Below, one piece after another: positions 43,907-55,986 of a stretch of DNA of 64,000 bases. Position numbers and translations under genes: made by a program. Origin of the DNA: Poa pratensis (lineage: Eukaryota; Streptophyta; Magnoliopsida; Poales; Poaceae); contig CAMZMU010000096.1 in the NCBI GenBank assembly GCA_947311845.1, positions 20,126,288-20,190,287 on the forward strand. The letters are read 5' to 3'. The notes beneath the pieces are model-generated. The model saw nothing but the letters and a program-made list of their open reading frames with translations. It was not told the DNA's origin and ran no database searches. Position 1 is the stretch's first letter. Every line of letters begins with the position of its first letter.

Positions 43907-44155
43907 TAGTTATTCAACACCTTGTAAACCGCAGCAGGAACCTCACAGCTGAGCTTCATGCTTCACTAAATGCATTGCAGATTCGTGTATTACAACATGC
44001 TGCTACTTATTTATTGTTACGTCGTGTATATATGTTTTTATGTGTATCCCATTGTAGAGATTTGCAGTGATGCTCTGATCTTTTTGTCACCTCTTCAATA
44101 TCTTCCAATGGTCGCATATATTGACCCCTATCTTTTTGCAGATGATACAGAATAA

Positions 44156-45125
44156 ATTGTTAAATGGATACGTGTCTTTTGCGGCTTGCTGGGAATGAGT
44201 TCATTTCATTTAGATGGCTCACTTCCATAAGATGGTGTACCCCTCTTCTGACCTCTAACCATGTGCCCTGAAGGAAATGGCTACTAGCAGAAGCTGCAGC
44301 TACTATAATACTCTGTTTTGGTCATAAGTATCCTTGTATTGAATGAATGACCTTCAAGTCTACTTGGAAAAAAACTCTTGTTATGTGTTTTGAATTTTCG
44401 ATGAGAACTTAAAGGTGCTGCAATTGGGTCATTAGTAAATTTGTTACAAAATCGTTTGCAAGAGCTTCATGAATGGGATTGCAGCGATGAAAAATAGTTG
44501 CGTAACCACAATATATGGGCCCCATTCACTTCGTTAGTACCATCTTTTGGGTAATTCTGGGTACAAAGCCTCTGCACAGAACTCTCAGGAGCTGCTGAAA
44601 TGTTTCCAGTGCAAGTTTAGGTCATGCAGTTGCCATGTCTGTGTACTTCAAATTTGTTACCTTGAGTCCCCCTGCATTATCTAAATCGTATAATTCTGTT
44701 TATATCTGAATAAAAATATAGGTGTCAAAAATTTCAGTTGTACACACAAGGGCACAAGGCAACCCCCATCTGAACATCTGCGTATGTCTAATGTAACAGT
44801 ACAACCTAAGTGCTAATAAATAAAAAAATACCAATAATACCTACCAACGTAGCTACTTCTTATATACCATTTCAGGTTGCTGCATCTTCACATGCTCTAG
44901 TTTCGTATGGTAATTAGTTCCGCACTGCCAATTGCTTACATATTTTGGTCACCTGTCAAATTTCTTGCATTGAGCTTCAGGAGGTGCCCTCGAAAATGGA
45001 GGTGCAAATGCCCCGTGTCTCAAGACTCTCAACTATGAATGATCAGGGATGAACGAACTATGCATGCTGCAGCTGGGCCTCGGCGCGGCTTGTCAAAGAA
45101 TCATCGACTGGGCTGGATTACTTGT
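44156..45125. other. Intergenic sequence between convergent genes
   Basis: This is presumably the 3' UTRs of the plus-strand F-box gene and of the minus-strand O-fucosyltransferase gene. No other feature was recognised. Confidence 0.5.
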
Positions 45126-48100
45126 TCACTGTTCACTGTGTTTCTCACATATACAGCCCGGCATGGGGTTTGCGAAGAAAGACTCCTCAAGCTTTGGGAA
45201 TTCTCCAGGCTCCCTAAAATATGGGACTCCTGTTCTATCTTTGTGCAACCTTTTCACTTTTGAACTGAATTCCTCCCAACGGATCCTTCCTTCATCAAAT
45301 TCATCTACCAGGTTCACAAAGTCCATCCTGCGACAGAACTTTACACATTCAGAAAAAAAAAAGGAAAACCCCTAGCCATAACATACTCCCTCTGTTTTTC
45401 TTTTCCCATCAAGGGACAAAAAATGCAACACATAAAATTGGGTTGTTGGTTGTAGAAGGAAATGATCATACGCATATAGTATACTTCTAACAAGGGAAAG
45501 GTGTTACCTGTCTGGGTTAATCGTCTTCCTGAAGTCCTCGAAACGCCTATGGCCTTGTACAGCTTTTGCCATGTTTCCATCGTATGTGTACATAAAGACA
45601 TCACTCTGGAAAGCTACACTATAGTCAAGACCAGCAAGCATGTTTTGATGATTTTTGAAGGGCTCAAGTTCCTCTTCTGTTGCAAGGGTAGAATGAGAAT
45701 AGATATTGGGAAAATCGTCCAGCAGCGCTTGCATGCTTCCATTGCCAAAAGCTTCACCCGCAACTAAGTAAATTCTAGTACTTCGTGTAAAGCCCAATCC
45801 TTTCAGCAAAAGTGAAGTTTCCCTTGGAGTGAGAGGACAGCCACCAATGCTTCTTCTCTCGGTTCCGTTAATTTCTTTTTCTTTCCAGTGACTGACTTCA
45901 TAACGCATCTTACGTAGCTCCTCTTCCTCATCTGATGTCAAGCCATGGCTGCAGCCAGTAAATGCTAGCATATCCTTCTCATACCTGCAAAAGGTAATAT
46001 TATTAAATTTAAAATATCTCCTCATGTTTCAAGTATATAAAGAATAACTAAAGCTTTAAAAAAAAAGAATAACTAAAGCTACAACTGGTAGCCCGTCTTA
46101 TTTTGTGCAAGGAAATGCCACAATATAGCCATCTTATTTCGTGCAAGAGTCTGCTTTACTAGAGCTACAACATAGCTCGAAAACTTCTGGACTTTTAGCA
46201 CCATGGATATGTCACATGGTTTGCTGATATAGTTCCAAGAACTTAAGAGTAGAACTTCACAACCTAATGGTTGAAGCAATTCAGAACTTTGTTCGAGATG
46301 GTTTTTTCAAGTAGCATGCCTAACATCATTCACCAGTGATTTACATAGGAAACCTATTTTATCAATAAAACACAGATATATGAGATACAATGCAGATCAA
46401 GTTTCACAAAATCACCTATCTTTACTGAAGAGATCATCAGACAGGCCCTAGTCGATTAATTTGTGCTAGCAGCTAGCGTAGACAGAACAGTTTGCATATT
46501 GTGCAGACAAACTAAAACTCTAAAGCATATTCTACTTGCATGTATATTCTGGAGACACGCAAACCGAGATTTCATTCCTTGGTATGATGGAATATAAAAG
46601 CTACAGCTACAACACAAATTGTGATAATAGGATGAGAAAATACTTGCTAAGAGAAGAATGTCGGTAAGTATACATAATGAAAAAAATAGTGCCGACAGAA
46701 GCATCCTGATATGAATGTAGGAGAATAGAACTTGCCTTAGATGAAGAGCAAGATATGGGTTTCCATCCTGGTGCATCCTCGAAACTAAGGTAGCACCAAG
46801 ATCTTCGATTGTATGAGAATACTTCAAAGATCTATAGTTAACTCGGCATCTTAGTTTCTGAATATAACTAGGAAGCTCATTATTTGCTAAGCGAGAATCT
46901 GTATGTGTGAAGTAAATGACTTTGTGTTTCTTCAAGAGAGGGAGTATTTCATCCCTGTAATAGTTCACCTGCCAAGTAAAAACACCAAGTGAGTGTTTCC
47001 ACCATATATCGATGTAAAACTATATAAATAAAAAAATGTCTGGTTTTAACCTTTGACCAGGATATTGGAGCTTTAGCCATAGGCTCGATATGCTTGTATG
47101 CAGGAGGTAGTGTTTCAACAATATCAATGTCTTCTTTCAGCGACTCAATGAAGTGTCTCCAATTGAAAAGATCCTTAAATTCACTAAAGAATTGAGGAGC
47201 ACAATAGTTAGAATGAGCTCACTGATTAATAACCTATAGGGATCAAGAGTTAAGGTCAAAGGGACTAACCTGTCATCTGCCCAGTAGGATGTATGATCAA
47301 GTGAAGGTAAAACCAGTGTTGCCTTCAAAATCTTAGCAACAGCAACCATATCACATATCTGAGATGGGAAAAAGAATCAGATATCAAGCCAATGAATTAT
47401 AGTGGCTACACAAAAGCAATATATAGGGTAGTAATCGCACCCCAAATCTCATTTGATTTAAGCCTCCATTTGCGTTTATGAGAATGTAGCCATTCGTGGG
47501 AGAATCTTGCTCTATATAATTAAGAACAGGCGACCATGTCATGTTAACAAAGGTGTAAAATAATGATGAACAAACGGATCTATGAGATAGAAACCAACCT
47601 ACTTTTATGAGAGTTTGAAACAATACATTGTCTGAAGTTTGCACTGCTTGGCTGGGACCAGACATCAGAGGCCTATATGAAGCATAAAAAAAGAGAAAAA
47701 TGTTATTTTCACTAAATATTGTGCCAAAAAAGGAACAGATCTAGCAGCGATATATTACTAGCCTCAGCAAAACTGCCTTGTCTTTCACCAATGCTGGACT
47801 CCACTGTCATCAACATCCTGTCACTCTCTTTCCCTCCCATGTACCCGAAGTGGTGATGCCCTTTATCACCGAAGGAGACGGAGAGATCCTAGAAAAATGT
47901 ACAGAAGACGGCAAGGTTACACTCTAGTACCAAAGCTTTTCATTCCTAATTGTTGTGATGTAGAGTTCTAGATCGAGTCAATAACTTGGGATAACAAACA
48001 GTTACGTCCAGTCATATAAACTTCATGCGATGTCGAAATAATCAAATAAGCTCACTAGCTCATCATATTGGTATATAACTGGGAACAGAATAACTATAAT

Positions 48101-50012
48101 AATGCCAAGCCAATACTATGATGTAGATTTTGGACTACCGTAAAGTCAAGTGAAAGTATATAACCCATACTTGTAATCTGTGCACAACATGAATTCATCA
48201 TCAGCTTCCAATATCTCAAGTACTAATATGAACGTAACTAAGGATAGGTGAAAATTGCCAACTTTTAACATAAAGGTGGACAATTGCCAAAAGAGGAATA
48301 GGTATAAAAGATCAGCTGTACAATGCTTTTCTATTAGCAACTGAGGAATTATCTCTCCATCTAGTTCTGGTTAGTCAGGGCTCTGAATGAGAAGATTACA
48401 GTGTTATGAAACCTGATGCAATTTTCAACTCGATATTGCTTTATTCTGCCGATTAAAAATTGCCCAGTTGTGGCTGTGCATACTATCATGCTATTATTAT
48501 TAGTTTCAATCATAATTTTATCTTGATTAATACTGGCAGTGAAACATTTTAATATTGTGACAGCATACTCATACATGCAGTATATCTGCACTATGAGTAG
48601 ATGTTATATCACATATTAGCAGCTAACTTCGTCGAGGCATCTAGCTTGGATAGGCACACTAAAAGGCACCATATGAAACTAGTTTTATTAAAATTTGCAT
48701 TGTCCAAGCATTATCTAGAGCCAGAGCTAAGGAAAATTTGGAACCAGTAGATTATTTATCAATAAAGTTCTGAATTACAAATATTTGATCTAAATAATCC
48801 CAACTAGCACACTACTAGTACAATACTATATTCCAAGGAAGAAGACAGTAAAGTGTACTTCCTACCACAAGATCTGAAACACTACAACCAACTGTCAACA
48901 GCTAAAGCACCAAAGCAACAAGTGTTTTAATAGTAAACCAACTGGCGAAGGACTCCAAACCTACAACAAGTGAGGAAACATCCTAAAATGCTGTGTGTCG
49001 GCTAAAACATCCATACTCACGGTGTTCCAAAGAGAGCTATAAAGCCTAGCATTTATATACATGCTTCGACCAGTTCAGTCGAAAGCTCAAGCTGAAACGA
49101 AGACGGCCAGACATTATGCCCCAGCAGAATACAATAAACAACCTTAGCAGTTCTTCAAGCAGACCAATTGCTACAGCATTGCATTACATTATGGTAAAAC
49201 CTGTCCAGGTTCTTACTACTTTTTCAATATCAACAATGAGAACCAGATTCCAATTTCCATCAGATCTTTCTTTCCACTCTCTTTGACTGTCCAGAACGTT
49301 AACATGTGGTATTCGAAGACTGACGCGGATGGCCAAATTGCAAGGCCACAATGATCATCGAAGTTACTACGCAAATACGCAAGAATGGCAACTGAATTCA
49401 GGCAGTTTATTGCTTTCCACTAATCCAGTCCTTGAAAACTCGAAACGTCACGAAATGGCAGCTAGCATAAGTCTAAAAAGGAATGGAATTTCTAGCTTCC
49501 ATGTATACCTGCAAATCATCGGCAGCGGGTAGGGCGGACCGGCCGCCGGCCCAGATCTTGCCGACGCCGAGGAGCAGGCAAACGCCGCAGAAGGCGAAGA
49601 AGAGCAGGTTCCCGAGCTTCCTCCTCTCCCTGATCCCCAGCCCCAGCACGACCTCGCCGGCGCCACCGCCGGAGCCCGGCCGCTTGAAAAGGCGGAACCG
49701 CAGCTGCTGCTGGTGGTGGAGGCCGCCCCCGCCGCCGCCACCGATGGCGGAGCCGGAGGCGTAGGCGCTGGAGGAGGAAGAGGACGGCTCCGCGGCGTCG
49801 GATGGCGGGCTCCCGAGGCCGTCGGTCCGCGGCGAGCGCGGGGAGCTGCTGATCTGGAGCTCGACCTCGCCGCCGGGGCAGCGCTTGAAGGAGTTGGCGC
49901 GGCGGGTCGTCATGGAGCCGCCGACGCCGACGCGGGGGCTTTGCAGGTGCGGCAGATGGTCATCGCCGCCTCCACCGCCCCCCGCGGCGCCGTGCTTGGG
50001 TTGGTAGCCCAT
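45126..50012 (-). CDS. Plant O-fucosyltransferase-family protein (GDP-fucose protein O-fucosyltransferase domain)
   Basis: Nine exons on the minus strand give 634 residues: 50012-49509, 47888-47763, 47672-47603, 47511-47441, 47358-47270, 47183-47051, 46968-46736, 45984-45508 and 45327-45126. The ATG at 50012 (MGYQPKHG) is the first in frame. The N-terminus is Gly/Ser-rich and cytosolic. A single membrane anchor lies at about residues 132-152 ([21 protein letters not shown]), giving a type II Golgi-like topology. The catalytic region carries [16 protein letters not shown] at about 240-255, [42 protein letters not shown] at about 405 and [17 protein letters not shown], all hallmarks of the plant family once called DUF246. 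Acceptor substrates are unknown. Introns one and seven to nine are ordinary in position, but two donors read GC rather than GT (after 47763 and after 46736). The frame is otherwise intact. Confidence 0.92.
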
Positions 50013-50610
50013 GTGGCGTGGGGAGCTCGCTCCAGGGAGCGGTCCACAGCTCTCTCCTAGGACCTCGACCCTGAATGAACTGCTGGCGCTAGGTTCAGAG
50101 TACACCCCGCTTGATGTCGGGATTGTATGGTACGGTGGCTAAATCAGGGGAGGCGCCATTAATGGAGCTCGGTTGCCGGTTGGGCAGTGGTGGGGGAGTG
50201 AGGTGAGGGAAGGAGGCGTGAAGGAGACGGCAGGGAGGAGACGACGTGAGGCGCGTAGTGGGATACGCACGGAAACGGAGACGGAAAGGGTCAGACCGGA
50301 GGCCCGCAATTACGGCGATGCCATTTGGACGCGTCCGCCGGCGCCGCCGCTGCCTCATGCGGGCCGATTATTCTTTGATTCTTTCTTTTTCCGTGTGGTA
50401 ATAAAGGTCGTTTTTGTCCGAACAGCGAAAAAGTCGAGCGAGCGAGGAGCCTACGTCCGTACGTCGTCACGTGCGTGTTTTGGCAGCTAGGAGTGCTATG
50501 GTGGATGCATGTGGGAGTGGGAGAATAACGAACGTGGTGAGCGTTTACTTTGAACGGAGCTTGACGCGTGCAAAATATTTCACGTGGATCTATATTTGTC
50601 TACTCAGCGT
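50013..50610. promoter_or_regulatory. 5' flank of the O-fucosyltransferase gene
   Basis: This is GC-rich sequence upstream of the ATG at 50012, probably 5' UTR and core promoter. A small open frame continues upstream in the same phase to 50105, but it begins with GTG and is not needed. No individual promoter element is claimed. Confidence 0.4.
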
Positions 50611-50893
50611 CAGTGGCGGAGCTAGCCCATATTTACAGCCTGGGCACAATGGCCGAAGCCCATCAGTGAAGGGAGATGGAGGGGCGTGGCCCAGTAGAAA
50701 AACAGCCCTTGAGAGGAGAAACGAGAGGCCCAGGAAGCAAAATCAGCCCAAACCGTCAATAGAGTTCATCTTCTTCAGCTCAGGACGCGATTTCACTCAC
50801 ACTGCCACCATAAGCCATGACTGGAGCTCTTTGGAACGCCGTCGGAAAGCCCGGGCACGTGCCCTAGGTGGAGGGATGGTAAAATCGCCCCTG
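50611..50893. mobile_element. hAT-type non-autonomous element, CAGTGGCGGAG family
   Basis: This 283-bp element starts CAGTGGCGGAGCTAGCCC and ends ATCGCCCCTG (inverse CAGGGGCGAT). The 8-bp flanks CTCAGCGT are identical on both sides (50603-50610 and 50894-50901). It has no transposase coding. Confidence 0.85.
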
Positions 50894-50901
50894 CTCAGCG
50901 T

Positions 50902-51900
50902 TGTTATGGAATTGAAAACGTCATTTGAAATTCCAACAAATGACTTGGTATGTTAGGTCAATATAGTGGCGGAGGACGGAAAAAAGTTGAGGTCAGGCGA
51001 ACTCTAACGCTAGAAAAATTGATGCAAAATATTTGAAATTAGCTAGACATATAAATACTTTATATGATATAAAGCATAATCATTTAGAATGGTAAAATCA
51101 CTTATTTAAAATTCATGTCAGTGTCATTTCATTTTATTTCTGCCAAATGGAATAAAATGGGGAGTACCAAATGAGATCTTAAAAGAACCTTCGAGGGAAT
51201 GTACTAGTCCCCTATAGAAGAAAACGAGAATGTACTGGCAATTGGGTTGCACCGAGAACGCTGACAATTGTGCAGATACGTAAACATTTCGTGCAATAGT
51301 CAATTATTGGGGATGAATGACTGTCGGCTGTAGGATCGTGTCGGTGTCGGTTGCTGGTTCAATTTGAGTCGACAAACGAGTCGCTAGCTCATCCGTCGGG
51401 ATCGTGGAGATGAGCAGCGCGCGTACCGACAGCCGACGACATCGACTCCCCGGTAGGTGGTGTATGTCCGGAGACCGAGACCGAACGCGTCCACAAACAA
51501 CTATTTTTTGTCAGACACGACTTAGTACATCAGTTCATGGAAATAAAACATTTTTCCGTATCTATATAAGCTCTTGGCTGAATTGAGAATTCTCGGCTCC
51601 AAAGTTCAAAACCAACAAATTCGAGACTTGACTTCTAGTGTTGAGATATTAAGCATCTAAATGTGATGAATCATTTTAGCAATTCCGCATGAAAAAGATA
51701 CAGAAAAGTCTATGTAGGTTTCTTATATAGTGTCAGGCTAGCCAAAGTACCAAACCATTGGTTGGATGGTTGTACACGAAACTCTTATTGATAGAAGGCT
51801 CATGTCGTGATTTCGTGAATATCAAATCTCGGCCATTTTACTCTTTGTAGATGTTGTGTGGATGTTTGTATGACTGAATGTATGTTTGCGTCTATGTTAT
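50902..51900. other. Unassigned intergenic sequence
   Basis: A truncated hAT-like end ('agtggcggaggacgg') occurs at about 50966. No gene was recognised. Confidence 0.45.
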
Positions 51901-51901
51901 A

Positions 51902-52206
51902 CTCCCTCCGTCCCAAAATAAGTGTGTTAAGTTTGTCCAAAAGTGGATTTATCTAGACATGTTTCACGTATAGACAGTGGCGGAGCTGCGTTACTGCCGA
52001 CCTGGGCCATGGCCCGCCCAGAATTTCATCAGTCATTCGTATTTCTTGTTGGGCCAGCCCTTTAAGACTCCAATTCTAGGCCAATTATAAAGGAAAAGCT
52101 TGTTCTTTTGCAATCTGGCCCGCCCAGAAATTCTGCTGGAGCTCCGCCACTGCGTATAGACATCCATTTTTAGATAAACTTGAGACACTTATTTGGACGG
52201 AGGGAG
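51902..52206. mobile_element. Stowaway MITE split by a hAT MITE
   Basis: The outer element starts CTCCCTCCGTCCCAAAATAAG and ends CTTATTTGGACGGAGGGAG. TA precedes it at 51900-51901, while the right flank is eroded to 'ac'. Its middle is interrupted by the element at 51975-52152. Confidence 0.85.
51975..52152. mobile_element. hAT-type MITE nested in the Stowaway MITE
   Basis: This 178-bp element has terminal inverted repeats CAGTGGCGGAGCT and AGCTCCGCCACTG. Its perfect 8-bp duplication is CGTATAGA (51967-51974 and 52153-52160). Removing it restores the Stowaway sequence. Confidence 0.93.
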
Positions 52207-52412
52207 ACTTGATACCTCTACTCTTTCTAGACAACAACCACCCAACCGATGCTTTAATTCCTTGGTAAAACGCGAGGTGTCTACACGTTGACCTGGAGGG
52301 AGGCTAAGTTCGTCGTCGAGCTTGTGTTTATGCTTGAGCTTCTCTGGGACGTCGTCCTGAAAGCTAAAAAAACCGGGCCCTTATTTGGGTTGACAGATAT
52401 TTTTATTTATTA

Positions 52413-52535
52413 CTCACTCCGTTTCAAATTAATTAAATTACATTTATGTAAACATGGATGTATCTATACTTATTTAGTGTCTAGATATATCCGTTTCTAA
52501 ACAAATGTGTGTCAATTAATTTGAAACGGAGGGAA
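52413..52535. mobile_element. Stowaway-like MITE
   Basis: The termini are CTCACTCCGTTTCAAATTAA and the inverse, TTAATTTGAAACGGAGGGAA, with TA on both sides (52411-52412, 52536-52537). A lone 3' half of another such MITE lies near 52800-52850 ('ttttgggacggaggaagta'). Confidence 0.88.
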
Positions 52536-53150
52536 TAGTTATGAACCAATATGAATTCAACTTATAGTTTTTTCCCCAAGAAATACCGCCACAACGTGGA
52601 TGCACAGAGGCAGGCAGGCACGCCGCCACCGCCACCACACATGCATTCACTCAGACATAGCCTACTGAAGATCGGAGCAGCGGAGCTTCAGTACGTCTGA
52701 CCTACGGTTTGTTCGGTTGTTCCCTAGTGGGATGAGGCTATAACTACCCTCCAACTCAACTTCAGACTGGTTCCCAAATTTAAGTAATTACGGTTTGTTC
52801 TCATGTCCACTTTTTGACAAATCTAAGACAATTATTTTGGGACGGAGGAAGTACTACTTTAATTCAAAAAAATGAAGTACTCTACAAAAATGTTACAATC
52901 ATGCTGGAAGAGCGTTAAGATGTTTCGATCACGAGGCTTCTTGAACATGAGAACAGATTGCATTTCCACACCACGAGCTCTGTTTTCCTTAGGTCTAAAC
53001 ACATGCCCGACAGGATCTTGATACAGGAATATTTATGATAAAGTTGATGTAAGAAAATTCATTAGTTAAGTGTGAACGCTGAATGCTTGTTCCCTTGTAC
53101 CTCCGCAGCATCTCGCCATGATCCCTCAACTGTCATCAGCAACAGATGTG
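52536..53150. other. Intergenic sequence downstream of the FAM210-like gene
   Basis: It contains a MITE half near 52800-52850 and the probable 3' UTR of the minus-strand gene ending at 53151. Nothing else was recognised. Confidence 0.45.
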
Positions 53151-55986
53151 CTATGCCCAAAGTACAGTTAATCCGACAAACATCACGGCAGCAAGTGCAA
53201 AGCACAACCCTACGATTGTCGCAAATGCCTACAAAATGGTGAAATAACAGAATACGCATTAGAAGATAGGTGATGAAACCTTATACTTGCCATTCTTTTT
53301 GGTTTGAAGGAGCTGTTCCCCCTCGGAATGGGATTTGGCAGGATTGCTTAAGAAATTATTTGAAGGGATAACTTTAAATTTACCTTTCCTTCTGACTGGA
53401 AGTTGAACTTGACTGTGAACCATCTCAGCCCTCTGTCAACAAAAGGAGCCATGGCCAGGGCTCTGGAATACACAAAACGAATCATCTTTCAGGATAGAGG
53501 GCAATGTATTTCGATAGGTAACATGCATTCTTTGAATGTTCCTCAAATTACCACAGAAAAGCAATACCCAACTATGCTTCACTACATGGATTAGTTAAAC
53601 AAGTTATACAATAAGTCTGATACTCACTTACCCTCCTGCTCGAAGAACTTTAGTAACTTGACTGCCAGCCCACACCATTGCCATTAATTTAAGAAACCTG
53701 CTTTAATTGGTTTAGAGCACATTGTACCGAGAACCACTAAAAAGACAGATTTTGCAACCGTTACCTCTCCACTGCTGCAGCATAGCCCATCTTACCAGGA
53801 GCAGGAGAAAAATAGAACCTGAAAAGTAAGTCATTCAGCAACTCCCTTCCCACCCAATGCTGATATTGCATCTGCAGTCATTTCGGCTCAATGAAATGCA
53901 TGAAGTGAAACAAGTATGCAAGTGAATCATTGACCTTTTTCTCATGACCAAGCGAGTTGATAACTTTACACTTTGGTGTTACAGAATAAAATGTTTCTTC
54001 TCAAAGTAACGGTTCTATGAAGGTAAAACTTAGTCTAAGACCAACACAACATCACAGAACCATGCATTGACTTACCAAACTAATAAAAAGGTTGTGACAT
54101 AATACACGGTATTAAGCAGTCCATATGCCAAAACTCCAGCAGCACCATATCTCTTCAATTGTTCTAGCAACCTGAACCAGCAATATGACATGAGGAATTA
54201 TGAACTATCACCTTATATATCATAAGATTAATAAATAGTAATCTGGACATACTTCATTCCAAGTATTATTCGTATAATAATTCATGAGAAATGCTGGTAG
54301 CTGGAAACTGGCATTTGCTAGACCCAAAAACAGATATTCATGAGAAAAACAGATGATGCAAAGTTATGTTGCAATACATTCAAAGTTACTACTCATGCTG
54401 CCACTATGCTTTATCTTGGGCCCAGATAAATACAAGAGCGTCAACTTATGTGATAACTTCTGCCCCTCTGTGTACATTCTAGTGAATACTAAAAAACGCA
54501 TGTACAGAACTACTACAAAGTCGCACCATGAGAACAAAATAAAACAAAAGATTAATATTGTCTTTGGATTTACAGTTAGTTGTGAATACTCTTTTGGTGA
54601 AATACTTCTGAAAAAATCGTTGCGATAATTTCTTGTGCCTGTATGAAGGAAAAGGAAAAAAAGAAAAGTTCAGCCCTATGCCAAAATGTGAAATGCTGAA
54701 GCAAACTAAGTGTGTGCCACGAACATCATACCAGTGGAGCCTCCTTGTGGCTGCTTGGTTTCTTCAATATTAAGTGCATCAACCTACCAAGGAAATACAG
54801 ATCAGCATATAATCATTTTTTTTCTTGAACATGCATCAAAATGTGTGTCATTTGTATTGGGAGAAGACCTAGACGGCACAAAGAGTACAAACCCTAAAAA
54901 TGGCAAAAAGGAAGAGAAAGGCAAAAGAAACTGTATAGATACTCTACGCGGCAGTCTTCACAGCGCCTTTGCGCCACCTAGCATCCAAGATGGCGCAAAG
55001 AGTATATACATCAATAGAAATATGTATTCAAATCTAGAATATTTTCTCATTAATGTTACTTCTTAAAATGTACTCTATTGATCTCTTATTCCCTCCATTA
55101 GTGGCTTACTTAACAATTCCAGAAATTTTCCAGTGTTCTACTGAAACGACTATAACTTGAATTTTCGTGTGCTTTGCAATACTTTGTTTTGCACTTGCAC
55201 CCCTATCAAATTCCAGTGTTTTTCTATTCATGAATTTTTCATTCTTACTCCCCTTTTTACATCAAATGAACTCATTAAGCATTTTTCACAAACTTTATTT
55301 AATAAATAAAACATGCTAAACTTTCCGTAAGAGACAAAAGAGTTATTGCTAGCATATTGAAGATGAAGCATTGAAGCTGAAAAAAATCCTGTGATTGTTA
55401 ACAGGATACTGTGATGTCCAAACAATCAAGACTTTCATGTCACAGACAACTGATTCCTGAACTGATACACAGGGTAGAAACCATCCTGTCTGGCACACTG
55501 ATAACTCTTCAAATGAAACCGACCTGAATCTCTAACAGTTGTCATACCCACACTGATAACTTGGGCCTAGAATGAACTATCCCTGGCAAATCACCCTTCT
55601 AATCTTAAAAAAAACAAAACTTATGATGAAGAACCAGCACAGTTCACTCTGGAACAGTTGATAGAGCTAGCCAGCATTCGCCCCAATTTAGTCCAACAGA
55701 AAACGAAATCTATGCATATACATTACCAATTGATTAGAAATGATAGAGTAAAATGAGAATTCGCTACCTCGCCTGGGCCATCAGAGCACCGGATGGGGCT
55801 CAGTGGGCGCGACCTTCCGGTGAGAGGTGATGGTCGCCGTTGCTGGAACGAGACGGAGAAAGCCCTCGAGGCGCCGCAAAGCGAGATGAGACCGCGCGGG
55901 GAGACAGCGGGAAAGCAGGAGGAGGATACGCTGTGGTTGGGCCGCGCGCCGGCGGTGGGTGGCGGCGGAAACGACGACGACGACAT
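53151..55986 (-). CDS. Plastid FAM210/DUF1279-like membrane protein
   Basis: Seven exons on the minus strand give 211 residues: 55986-55768, 54783-54732, 54163-54076, 53818-53765, 53697-53632, 53462-53384 and 53228-53151. All splice sites are GT-AG and all phases agree. Residues 1-70 are Ser/Arg/Pro-rich with few acidic residues, as in a chloroplast transit peptide (MSSSSFPPPPTAGARPN...PLSPIRCSDGPGE). The core (EQLKRYGAAGVLAYGLLNTVYYVTTFLLVWFYFSPAPGK, VERFLKLMAMVWAGSQVTKVLRAGG, LAMAPFVDRGLRWFTVKF) is the DUF1279 domain shared with animal FAM210 proteins. A C-terminal membrane helix follows (AFATIVGLCFALAAVMFVGLTVLW). The molecular function is unknown in plants. The exon-three acceptor could also be read at an earlier AG, but that would introduce a stop, so the later one was chosen. 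Confidence 0.88.

Larger units (their letters stand above)
42567..44155 (+). pseudogene. Duplicated F-box exons two and three plus the putative last exon
   Basis: Positions 42567-42713 are a second copy of exon two (METLPCTFNN...APNLEELEIT) with a stop after CTFNN, caused by a shifted base. Positions 42807-43081 are a second copy of exon three (IIRDEDEIGANGEYQNTQ...CANLQVV), with bases lost after VVK that create stops. The later part (LPNEMCFIELVLSKAIVLRKMHL) is open in another frame and ends at a donor AATG|GTAAAG. A plausible last exon at 44142-44155, after 'ctttttgcag', would add DDTE-stop in phase. The whole unit (about 42150-44035) repeats about 40180-41870, so it is a tandem segmental duplication inside the gene. 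Confidence 0.75.

Noticed and set aside
50095..50105. Upstream GTG start extending the O-fucosyltransferase N-terminus
   Set aside because: It is not an ATG. The ATG at 50012 has a reasonable context and gives a normal length.
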